Positions 16,284 to 24,500 of a DNA stretch of 64,000 nucleotides are shown here, piece by piece. The notes under the pieces are model-generated. The model worked only from the letters and a program-made list of their open reading frames with translations. It had not been told where the DNA came from and did not search any database. The position numbers were made by a program, and so were the translations under genes. The stretch covers positions 15,035 to 79,034 of the forward strand of contig JALNYR010000001.1 in assembly GCA_023229725.1 (NCBI GenBank), in the 5' to 3' direction. Within the stretch, counting starts at the first letter, position 1; each line of letters starts with the position of its first letter. The DNA comes from Dehalococcoidia bacterium. Lineage in GTDB: Bacteria; Chloroflexota; Dehalococcoidia; GIF9; AB-539-J10.

Positions 16284-17110
16284 GCTGGCGAACGTGGCTG
16301 CGGCAGACCGCCATCCGGCTCGGAATCGCCGAGCAGGGCTCGATCGCCGTCGAGGACGGGCTCGACTACCTCGCGATGCTCGAGGAGCGGGCGAACGCGC
16401 TCCGCGTCGGCCTCCTCGAGACGGCCACGACGAGGCACCTCTACGTCGAGGAGGCGACCGCCTACGACGTCGCCCGCGGCAACCTGCTCGCGACGACCAA
16501 GGCGATGCACTCGGAGCTCCTCGCGATGGGCGTGCCCGGCCAGCAGCTCCCGCGCGTCGTCATGCTCGGCCCGCTGCCCGCCGCCGTCCTCCAGGGCGTC
16601 ACGCTCGCCCCGTCAGGCGCGATCTCGCCGGCCGCAGGCGGCGCGCTCGGCGCCATTCGAGTCGGGCCGCGCGGCGTGCCCGCGCACGTCTTCGACGCGG
16701 GCCCAGACACGGTCGGCGTGCTCAAGGGCCTCACCATCGGCGTCGCGGTCCAGTACGGGCTCGTGGTCATCGGCATCCTCGCCGCCGGCGCTGTGCTCAC
16801 CTACTACCTGACGCGGCTCTTCAGCCCGGAGATTGCGCTCCAGCAGGCGGTCACGGACCACGACCTGGGCGTCGCGGAGAACCTCCGCGACGTGCTCACC
16901 GAGTACGAACGAACGCGGCAGGCCGCGCTCGAGTCGGGCGTCGACCCGAACACGCTGCCGCCTCCGGACGTGAGCGGCTTCGCGACGCTCGCCACAGGAA
17001 ATCCGCTCGCGGCAGGGCTCTCGAGCGTGAAGGGCCTCGCCATAGTGGCCTTCGCGATCGGCGCGCTTTTCGTAGGGTACAAGATCTACAAGGACAGAAG
17101 GGAAGGTTGA
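16280..17110 (+). CDS. Two-pass membrane protein, candidate virion component
   Basis: A 276-aa protein starting at a GTG coupled to the previous stop. Residues 1-80 are helical; a Pro/Gly-rich middle follows; transmembrane segments lie at about 155-178 and 250-269, with a charged loop between and a short basic tail (YKIYKDRREG). A Pro-rich PNTLPPPDVSG linker precedes the last segment. The architecture matches other membrane proteins in this window. Confidence 0.5.
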   Translation: MSWRTWLRQTAIRLGIAEQGSIAVEDGLDYLAMLEERANALRVGLLETATTRHLYVEEATAYDVARGNLLATTKAMHSELLAMGVPGQQLPRVVMLGPLPAAVLQGVTLAPSGAISPAAGGALGAIRVGPRGVPAHVFDAGPDTVGVLKGLTIGVAVQYGLVVIGILAAGAVLTYYLTRLFSPEIALQQAVTDHDLGVAENLRDVLTEYERTRQAALESGVDPNTLPPPDVSGFATLATGNPLAAGLSSVKGLAIVAFAIGALFVGYKIYKDRREG

Positions 17111-17112
17111 TC

Positions 17113-17340
17113 ATGGCACGGAGAAAAGGTGGCAAGTGGGCAGGCAAGCGGCGGTACTGCGTGAGCGCGGGAGCGCCGGGCTTCGGGCAGCGGATCATGG
17201 CGTGCTTCTACAAGAAGTCGAACGCCACGAAGAAGTGCAAGGCGCTCCGCGCCTCCGGCAACCGCTGCAAGGTCATCGGCAAGGCGAAGGGCTCGCACGC
17301 CGGCCTGAAGTGCTGCTCGTGGCGGAAGAAGTGCCGGTAG
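17113..17340 (+). CDS. Basic Cys-rich peptide (family B)
   Basis: A 75-aa, strongly basic peptide with seven Cys. It contains the motif C-x6-A-x3-C-x6-G-x2-C-x-V, from Cys31 to Val54, found with identical spacing in three peptides of the leftward run (49265, 49487, 50439). The C-terminus adds a KCCSWRKKC cluster. Possible roles are DNA condensation or a disulphide-linked virion part; function unknown. Confidence 0.6.
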   Translation: MARRKGGKWAGKRRYCVSAGAPGFGQRIMACFYKKSNATKKCKALRASGNRCKVIGKAKGSHAGLKCCSWRKKCR

Positions 17341-17365
17341 CCGTCTGCGGCTGAAGGAGAACATC

Positions 17366-17539
17366 ATGTCCAAGCGAAAAAGCACGCGCTGCAAGTACGC
17401 TGGTGTGACCGCGGCCGGAAAACCCTACTGCATGAAGCTCGGCCCGCGTGGCAGTGGCAAGACTGGGATGCGCTTCTGTAAGTGCCCCAAGTCGGTAGGC
17501 AGGCTCATGTCGCGCGACCCCTACGCCGGCTGGAAGTAG
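17366..17539 (+). CDS. Basic Cys-rich peptide (family A)
   Basis: A 57-aa peptide with five Cys. It aligns with the 49-aa peptide at 12972: KSTRCK, GV, YCMK, then RFCKCPK. GAAGGAGA precedes the ATG, so it is very likely expressed. It follows the family B peptide by 25 nt and lies just upstream of the promoter at 17537. Confidence 0.6.
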   Translation: MSKRKSTRCKYAGVTAAGKPYCMKLGPRGSGKTGMRFCKCPKSVGRLMSRDPYAGWK

Positions 17540-17565
17540 ACACTTCCACCTCGCTGCGCTACGAT
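17537..17565 (+). promoter_or_regulatory. Promoter for a leaderless gene
   Basis: TAGACA (17537-17542), 17 nt, TACGAT (17560-17565), then 6 nt to the ATG at 17572. The -35 overlaps the stop codon of the previous gene. No Shine-Dalgarno site. Confidence 0.6.
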
Positions 17566-17571
17566 CCTCCC

Positions 17572-17778
17572 ATGGCAGTCCGCTACACGAAGCGCACGGC
17601 GCCGCGGAAGGGTGGCATCCTCGGGAACCTCCTCGGGCTCGTAGGAGACCTCGCTCTCTCCGCAGGCCAGAACGTCAAGCAAGCCGCATCGGCAGCCTCG
17701 GCCGGCCAGGTCACGCACAAGCCCTGCAACGCCTGCACGGCGCCCGCGGCGCCCCCGTCGAACGGCGGCGCCGCGTGA
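17572..17778 (+). CDS. Small protein with hydrophobic helix
   Basis: A 68-aa protein: basic N-terminus, a hydrophobic stretch (GILGNLLGLVGDLALS), then an Ala-rich tail with CNAC. Possibly membrane-associated, with a CxxC that may pair with the Cys-rich next protein. Leaderless start. Confidence 0.5.
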   Translation: MAVRYTKRTAPRKGGILGNLLGLVGDLALSAGQNVKQAASAASAGQVTHKPCNACTAPAAPPSNGGAA

Positions 17779-18020
17779 GCCAGAACCCAGGGCCGGCGCA
17801 GCCGAACGAGCGGCGTGTCGAGGGCCGGTGCATGGCCTGTGGCTTCGAGGGCGATGTCATCGAGCGCACCATCGGCGCTGGGTTGAAGATCACGATGTGC
17901 GACCGCTGCTCGTTCGCCGGCCAGCAGGCGCTCGCGCTCGCGCAGACAGTGCGCCCGTTCGTCCCCATCGCGCAGAAGTTCCTCGGTGGTCTGCTGAACG
18001 CCATCGTGCCGCGCCGGTAA
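17775..18020 (+). CDS. Small zinc-type protein
   Basis: An 81-aa protein starting at a GTG coupled to the previous stop. CMACGFEGD and CDRCSF form a four-Cys ribbon at about residues 19-45; the C-terminal half is a hydrophobic helix (PIAQKFLGGLLNAIV). Confidence 0.5.
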   Translation: MSQNPGPAQPNERRVEGRCMACGFEGDVIERTIGAGLKITMCDRCSFAGQQALALAQTVRPFVPIAQKFLGGLLNAIVPRR

Positions 18021-18058
18021 TCGAGCGCCAGCACTGGCGGTTATACGTTTGCATGTGG

Positions 18059-18064
18059 TAGCCT
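18059..18064 (+). promoter_or_regulatory. -10 box for a leaderless gene
   Basis: TAGCCT ends 6 nt before the ATG at 18071. No convincing -35 hexamer is seen, and there is no Shine-Dalgarno site. Confidence 0.4.
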
Positions 18065-18070
18065 CACCAC

Positions 18071-20500
18071 ATGAAGCACATCCCGACCATCTCGCTCGTC
18101 ATGATCCACAGGCGCGCTGGAGACCGCCTTCTCGAAGCGGTGGGCTCCGCGCTCGACCACGTGGACGAGGTCGTGCTCGTCGACACTGGGCCGAACGATG
18201 ACGACGACGCCGCGAAGGCAGCGCGAAAGTACATCGCGCAGTCCATCGAGCCCGAGTGCGCAGCGCGCGGCATTAACTTCAAGCAGGTAAATTACCGCGG
18301 CCCCGAGTTCCTGCACGACGGCCGGCGCTACACGGCCGACTTCTCCGCAGCGCGGAACTTCGCGCACGGCCTCGCGACGAAGGAGTGGGAGTTCTTCCTC
18401 GACGCTGACGACATCCTGCAGTGGGACGGCGATTGGAACCTCCGCAAGCTCATCTCCGAGGTCCACGCGAAGCACCTGGGCGTCGGCGAGATTTCGATGC
18501 CCTACGCCTACCAGCCGGGGCTCGAGCAGGATCGAGTGCGCCTGTGGAAAAGGTCGCTCGGCTGGGAGTGGCGCGGCGCGCTCCACGAGGAGCGGCACCC
18601 GCTCGCGCCGGGCCGGTTCACCCGGTGCCAGCTCACGTCGGACGAGGGCTTCTTCGTCGAGCACCGCGGTGATGGCAAGGCGAGCCACGCGCGGAACGCC
18701 GCGCTCCTCAAGCACCTGTGGGACACGGGCCGTTACGACGAGTTCACGCCGCAGATGGTCTGCGCGTTCTTTGCGCAGATGCTCGACTACAAATACCTGT
18801 ATATCCTCGACCTGGAAATGCCCGAGGATGCGAGCCGTGACGCGCTCGCGCTCTTCCACGCGCTTCGCGCCGAGGCCTGCCGCCGGCTCGGACGCGAGAA
18901 CGACATGCTCGCCGAGCTGGGCGCCGCGGTCGCGCTCGCGCCGGACGACCGCGCCCACTGGGCCGAGCTGGGGCTCGAGTGGGCCAGCTCCGGTCGGGAC
19001 AACGCCAAGCCCTCGGCCGCGCTCGCGCTCAAGCATGCCTTTCTCGTTCTCCCCGAGACGTGGCGCTACCTCGCGCCGACTGGTTGGTTCGAGGGCGAGG
19101 CGCGGGAGAAGGCCGCGCGGTTCCTCGCCGACGTCGAGGAGTACGGCGTTGCCAGCCACATTGCCGCTGGCAACGACGCCGTCTGGCGAAAGGTGAGCGA
19201 CGAGATCAAGGCACAGGAGCATCGCGTCCTGCGACGAGGGCGCAAAATGGTTGGGACGCCGGTGCGCCGCTTCGACCGCATCGACTTCCTCGTTTCGAGC
19301 CCAGTAGAGGGCTGGGGCCCACTCTCCGACAAGGTCGTCGGCGGCTCCGAGCTCGCGGTTCTCGAGGTTGCGCCACGGCTCGCGCGGCTTGGCATCGAGA
19401 CGCACGTCTGGGCGCTAGGCCTGGGCACCGACGACGTGGGCGCGAAGGAACACGCGATGGGTGGGGGCGTTGTTCTCGGTGCTGCGACGTGGCATGACCT
19501 CGCCGACTTCGACCCCTCGACGCCAACGGGCGCCGTCGTCGTGTGGCGAGACGCGCGCCGCATCCCCGGCTGCCGGGGCTTCGGGCATCCCGTCTGGCTC
19601 TGGGCGCACGACATCCCCGAGGTCTTCGGCGCCGAGGGCCTCCACGCCGCCGACAAGGTCTTCGCGCTCTCGAAGCATCATCTGCGCCGCTTCGCCGAGC
19701 TCGGCGTGGACGAGGAGAAGCTCGTTCTCTCGCAGAACGGGCTCGACCCAGGTGACGTGCAGGAGGCGTGGGACGCCGTGGTCAAGAACGGCGTTCGCGA
19801 CCCGCACCGAGCCGTTTACTGCTCCTCGGCGAACCGTGGGCTCATGTTGCTTCTCGACGCCTGGCCGGCCATTCGACAGCAAGTGCCCGACGCGACGCTC
19901 GACGTCTGTTACGGGCTTGAGATGTTCCGGCGCCGCGACACGCCTCCGCGGCTCCGTGGCTTTGCAGACTGGGTCGAGCAGCGCTGTGCCACGCTCGAGC
20001 CCCAGGGCGTCATCTTCCGCGGCGCGACGCCACACGCAGACCTGTTGCGCATCCTCGGCTCCTCTGGCGTCTGGGCCTACCCTTGCGTCTTCGAGGAGAT
20101 CTTCTGCATCGCCGCCATCGAGGCGCAGGCGATGGGCTGCTGGCCGGTCACGATCACGTCGGCCGCGCTCGCGGAAACGGTACACGGGGGATCCCTCTTG
20201 CCGCTGCGACAGCTTCAGGACGAGTGCGACCTTTCCCCTGAGGAACGCGCACTCGGTGAGGTCTGGACGACCGTGCATCCCGCGAGCCGTGCCTACGTCG
20301 AAGCCGTCGCGAACGCGATGTTGAAACCTCCCTTCGTCGCAGACCGAGCCAACTTATCTGCTTCCATGCTCTCCATCTACGATTGGGCTCACGTGGCCGC
20401 GCATTTCGCGCGAGCCCTTGAGATGGAGAAAAACAATGACGGCTCAAGCCAAGACCTCGCTCGGACCGCTCGTCTGCGTCGTGACCAACTGCTGCCTTGA
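18071..20500 (+). CDS. Two-domain glycosyltransferase (GT2 plus GT4-like)
   Basis: An 809-aa protein. Residues 1-~215 are a GT-A family 2 transferase, with VVLVDTGPNDDD near 40 and the metal-binding FLDADD at about 108-113. Residues ~240-390 are helical and TPR-like. Residues ~400-809 are a GT-B domain: the donor-side SDKVVGGSELAVLE near 410 and a C-terminal FEEIFCIAAIEAQAMG near 675, as in family 4. It probably adds two sugars in sequence to a phage or host surface glycan; the target is unknown. Leaderless start; its 3' end overlaps the next gene by 65 nt. Confidence 0.75.
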   Translation: MKHIPTISLVMIHRRAGDRLLEAVGSALDHVDEVVLVDTGPNDDDDAAKAARKYIAQSIEPECAARGINFKQVNYRGPEFLHDGRRYTADFSAARNFAHGLATKEWEFFLDADDILQWDGDWNLRKLISEVHAKHLGVGEISMPYAYQPGLEQDRVRLWKRSLGWEWRGALHEERHPLAPGRFTRCQLTSDEGFFVEHRGDGKASHARNAALLKHLWDTGRYDEFTPQMVCAFFAQMLDYKYLYILDLEMPEDASRDALALFHALRAEACRRLGRENDMLAELGAAVALAPDDRAHWAELGLEWASSGRDNAKPSAALALKHAFLVLPETWRYLAPTGWFEGEAREKAARFLADVEEYGVASHIAAGNDAVWRKVSDEIKAQEHRVLRRGRKMVGTPVRRFDRIDFLVSSPVEGWGPLSDKVVGGSELAVLEVAPRLARLGIETHVWALGLGTDDVGAKEHAMGGGVVLGAATWHDLADFDPSTPTGAVVVWRDARRIPGCRGFGHPVWLWAHDIPEVFGAEGLHAADKVFALSKHHLRRFAELGVDEEKLVLSQNGLDPGDVQEAWDAVVKNGVRDPHRAVYCSSANRGLMLLLDAWPAIRQQVPDATLDVCYGLEMFRRRDTPPRLRGFADWVEQRCATLEPQGVIFRGATPHADLLRILGSSGVWAYPCVFEEIFCIAAIEAQAMGCWPVTITSAALAETVHGGSLLPLRQLQDECDLSPEERALGEVWTTVHPASRAYVEAVANAMLKPPFVADRANLSASMLSIYDWAHVAAHFARALEMEKNNDGSSQDLARTARLRRDQLLP

Positions 20501-20711
20501 GGCGACCAGCATCGTCGGTGTCGCCCATGGCCTCTCGACCACTCCCGACATCATGGCCGTCCACAAGTACGTGTGGGCCGCGAACGTGACGCTCGGCACG
20601 CCCGTGTCGGTGTACGCGGACTCGACCACGCTCTACTTCAGCAACGCGAAGGGCGACAAGGCCGTGCTCGTGGACGGCTGGGCCCAGGTGGTCCACACCC
20701 TCGTCCGGTAA
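20436..20711 (+). CDS. Small beta-rich protein, possible decoration subunit
   Basis: A 91-aa beta-rich protein. GLSTTPDIM followed by alternating strands up to WAQVVHTLVR resembles small beta-sandwich tail or decoration proteins of phages. The ATG at 20436 sits inside the end of the glycosyltransferase gene and follows GATGGAGAAAA. Two hairpins follow its stop. Confidence 0.5.
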   Translation: MTAQAKTSLGPLVCVVTNCCLEATSIVGVAHGLSTTPDIMAVHKYVWAANVTLGTPVSVYADSTTLYFSNAKGDKAVLVDGWAQVVHTLVR

Positions 20712-20781
20712 CCGACTGCTCGCGGTCGGTTCAGACGGCCCGTTTCAGGCATAGAACCTCCTGCCTGGAGCGGGCCGTTTC
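20711..20781 (+). terminator. Hairpin pair and terminator after the small beta protein
   Basis: A first hairpin (20711-20730, ACCGAC and GTCGGT arms) is followed by a GC-rich stem (arms 20735-20742 and 20771-20778, with a smaller internal stem) and then TTTC. The second looks like a rho-independent terminator with a short T tract. Confidence 0.55.
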
Positions 20782-20783
20782 AT

Positions 20784-20824
20784 ATGCAACTCCAGTTGCA
20801 TTCCGCGCATGACCCGACTACGCT
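20784..20824 (+). promoter_or_regulatory. Promoter with overlapping inverted repeat
   Basis: TTGCAT (20796-20801), 17 nt, TACGCT (20819-20824), 6 nt, ATG 20831. An 8-bp inverted repeat with a CC spacer (20784-20801) covers the -35 box and could be an operator. No Shine-Dalgarno site. Confidence 0.65.
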
Positions 20825-20830
20825 CGGGCC

Positions 20831-21595
20831 ATGTCGAACCTCTTGTCGATCTACTGCTTCTACAAGAACGAGCTGGAGTCGTTCGGCGTCACGGTGCCGA
20901 CCTGGCTCCCCTTCTTAGAGGGCGGCGGTGAGCTGGTCCTCGTCGACACGGGCTCGAGCGACCGCTCGCGGGAGTGGGCCGGCGCGCTCGCCGCATCGCC
21001 GCAGGTAGCTGCTGCGGGCATCTCGGTGAAGTCGATGGGAGCGCCCTGGCCCGACCCGATGAACTGGGCCGCCATCACGCAGCAGACGATGGACCTCTGC
21101 TCGAGGCCCTGGCGGCTGCGGCTCGACGCCGACGAGAAGCTCGAGGGCGATCCCAAGGCGCTCGCGAGCGTCTTGCGGAACCTCGAGCAGCTCGCGGTCG
21201 ACCAGGGCCACAGCGCGCGAGACGGGCTCCTCATGCCCGGCACGTGTCCCGTCGCGCTCTCGGGGCTCTGTGTCTTCCTCCACGAGCCTGAGACTGGGGT
21301 CGAGCAGTACCGCTCGAGGCTCCATCGCGCCGGCTGGACGTGGAAGTACCGCATCGACCCGGTGCCAGTGCCGCCGCCCGGAGAGGAAGGCGGCGTCTTC
21401 ATGCTGCTCCAGAACTGGATCTGCCGCGTCATCCACACGCGGGCCTCCATCCGGCCTGACGCGCTCGCCCGGGCCGAGGGCGTGCTCGAGCTGGCCGAGC
21501 AGCTCGACGGGCCCCTCGACGGGCCGGCGCAGGTCCACTACCAGAACGCCATCGATCGCGCTCGAATCTACGGGAAGAAGGAAGGTGAGATATGA
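20831..21595 (+). CDS. Family 2 glycosyltransferase
   Basis: A 254-aa GT-A enzyme: an N-terminal nucleotide-binding strand region with LVLVDTGSSDRS near residue 36 and the metal-binding RLDADEK near 97. The C-terminal part is helical. Shorter than bacterial GT2 enzymes and without membrane helices. It transfers a nucleotide sugar to an unknown acceptor. Leaderless start; ATGA-coupled to the large fusion that follows. Confidence 0.7.
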   Translation: MSNLLSIYCFYKNELESFGVTVPTWLPFLEGGGELVLVDTGSSDRSREWAGALAASPQVAAAGISVKSMGAPWPDPMNWAAITQQTMDLCSRPWRLRLDADEKLEGDPKALASVLRNLEQLAVDQGHSARDGLLMPGTCPVALSGLCVFLHEPETGVEQYRSRLHRAGWTWKYRIDPVPVPPPGEEGGVFMLLQNWICRVIHTRASIRPDALARAEGVLELAEQLDGPLDGPAQVHYQNAIDRARIYGKKEGEI

Positions 21596-24500
21596 GGTTC
21601 GTCACGTTGGTCGAGTGCGACCAGGATATTGCCGCGCTGCTCGAGACGGCGAAGTCGTCGTGGGACAGGTTCGGCGAGGTGCTCAACGTCTTCCGCGACG
21701 ACGAGGGAAAGCTCGCCGAACGGCTGAACGCGAGGGTCGCGCACATCGAGGGCCCGGCCTGGGTCGCGCTCGCCGAGCTGAACGAGGAGTTCGCGGGCGA
21801 CGGCGAGAACGTGAAGGAGGAGCTCGGCTTCTACGTCGAGCGGCTCTACCGGGAGAACGTGCAGCTCACCGCGGCGGCGTCGTGGGTCGGGCAGGACTAC
21901 GCGACCGCGAAGGCGTACCGGCCCAAGATCTGGTTCGTGCCCGAGGGCTCGACCTTCGGCGCCGAGTGGGAGTTCCGCTTCGAGGTCGACGTGGTCGTCA
22001 CCTCGCGCCGGCCCACGGCCGACAACGCGATGTTCTCGGTGACGAAAGAGAACTTCGCCATCTCTCGAAGGACTTCGATTCGGAGCATCGGTGAAGTCGA
22101 CCGGCGGCAGGCGATCGTGGCCGCGCTCGGACACGAGCTCACCTGCGCCGAAGAGCAGCACTACCAGGCCGCGCTCGTGCCGCCGTGGAGCCCGCTCCTC
22201 TCCCTCTGCGTCATCGCCCGCGGGGTCGACGAGGCCCTGCTGCGGATGCTCGAGAGCGTCCGTGGCCACGTCTCCGAGGTCTGCATCCTCTTCACGACCT
22301 TCGAGGACCCCGGTGTTGATCTCAGCACGGCAGATGGTTGCTTGCACGACACCGTGGACGTGCCGTTGCGGATCGACTGCTGGCACGACCCGCACTCCTT
22401 CCAGCAATCCGACGGCACGTGGTGCATCGCGAACTTCGACTGGGCTCGACAGCAGTGCTTCGGGCTCGCCTCTGGGATGTTCCGCATGTTCCTCGACGCC
22501 GACGACACGCTCGAATGGACTGGAGCACCGCCCGCGCCGCCGCTTTGGGACATCGTCGCGAAGAACTTCCTCGCAGGAGCCAAGCGCGCGTACAGCTCGC
22601 GCTCGGTCGCGCTGCCCTACTTCTACGTGGGCAGCGAGCTGAAGGACGCGGCGGTGCCCGGCATCGCCCAGCCGCGGAGCTGCATCTTCCTGTGGGGGGA
22701 GGACGGTCACCCGCTCTGGCGTTGGCACAGGCCGCTTCACGAGCGCGCGGTGCCGACCGAGTGGAACGTCGTCTCACGGCACGACAGCGTCGAGCTCCCC
22801 GGCGAGATCTTCATCATCCGCCACCACGGCGACGCCGACGTCGGCTCGCACCAGGAGCGGAACCGCTACATCGCTGAGTGGGCGCTCGAGTATCGCCCCG
22901 ACCTCTCCGACATGGACCGCGCCGCGCTCGAGTTCGTCCTCGCGACCATCGCGCTCCGGGAGGATGGGATCGCGGCCGCGGCGCCGCGCTTCGAGCGCGC
23001 GATGGAGCTCGGGCAGGGTGACAGCTACGGCCTCGTCGCCGCCATCGACTACGCGACCGCGCTCATCGCGGCGCACCGCCCGAAGGACGCGCTCGAGATC
23101 GTCATGCCGCGGCTCGACCTCTTCCCGACCGATCAGGGGCTCATGCTCGTCGCGGCGCGAGCGTACCGCAAGATGCAGCAGCCAGGCCTCGCGCTCAAGT
23201 GGTATTGGAAGGCGCTCGCCGAGAAGCCCGAGACGCCGGCCGGCCAGTCGTATCGCTGCCTCGTCGCTGACGTCGAGTACGCGGCCAGGCTCGAGGCGGT
23301 GGACGCCGCGGTGGAGGTGCGGCAGCTCGACGCCGCCGTCACCATCTTGGAGAAGGCGCCGGCGTCGATCAAGAAGCGCCCGGAGGTCGAGCGGGCCGTG
23401 ACGAACGTGCGTCGGCTCGCGGGCGACAACATCGCGGCCACCTCCGTGCTCGCGCTCGTCCACTATCTCCTCTCGCTCGACTGCGTCGACCTCGCCGCGC
23501 AGGTGGTCGATTCGCTCACGCCGCAGCTCCTCGAGCTCGAGCCGGTAGTTCGGGCCCGTCGCGCCGTCGAGCGCCGCTCGCGCCACCTGCGCGACGACGG
23601 CGCATACCTCGCGACCTATGACATCCTCAACGAAGCCGACCTCGTCGTGAAGGCGAAGCGACATCAGGGCTTCCTCCTCGAGCGCATCATCGCCGCGGGG
23701 CCCGTCGAGTTCTGGGATGTCGGCTGCAACACCGCTTGGCTCACGATCGCCGTCGCCCAGGCGCTCCCGAAGTGCCACTGCGTCGGCATTGACATCTCGA
23801 CAGCGCGGGTCGAGGAGGCGCAGCGTCGCGCCAAGCTCGCGGGCGTCGAGAACGTCGAGTTCTTCGTGGACGGCGCGGTACCGGAGCGCCCTGATACGTG
23901 CAGCAAGATCTTCGTCGACACGTTCGGACCTCGGCTCGTCCTCATCTCCGAGGTGCTCGAGCACCTGATCTCCCCAATCGACGTGCTCAACTTCTGGCAG
24001 TACGAAGGCGGCGCGGACCGCATCATGATCACGGTCCCCGACGTCGAGGCCTACTACAACCTCTGGTGGTGGGCGCGGCAGTTGAACGAGCCGCTCTCGC
24101 ACTCGCAGCGACTGGGCTCCGAGGGCGCCGAGCACGTCCGCTGCTACGACGCGCACCGCATCGTCGCCGAGTTGCGGGAAGCCGGCTTCGAGCCCGAGCG
24201 CGTCGAGCGTGTGGACATCTCGCAGAACCTCGTGGGCGAGGGCGAGCCGGACCAGAGCCTGCTCTTCGTGGACGCGGTTCGCGGCGCGAGCATGGAGGCC
24301 ATGGCCGCGCTGCATCCATTCGGCCGCATCGACATCTTCTGCGAGGGCTACGTGCCTTGGGGCCCGCGCGCCCATCTTGAGGGCTCGGGCGCCACCTCGC
24401 GCATGGTCGGCGGCTCGGAGCAGGCCGTCATTCACCTCGCTCCGGAGCTGGCGGCGCGCGGCTACGAGGTCCACGTCTACGCCGCGCCGATGGAGCGCCG

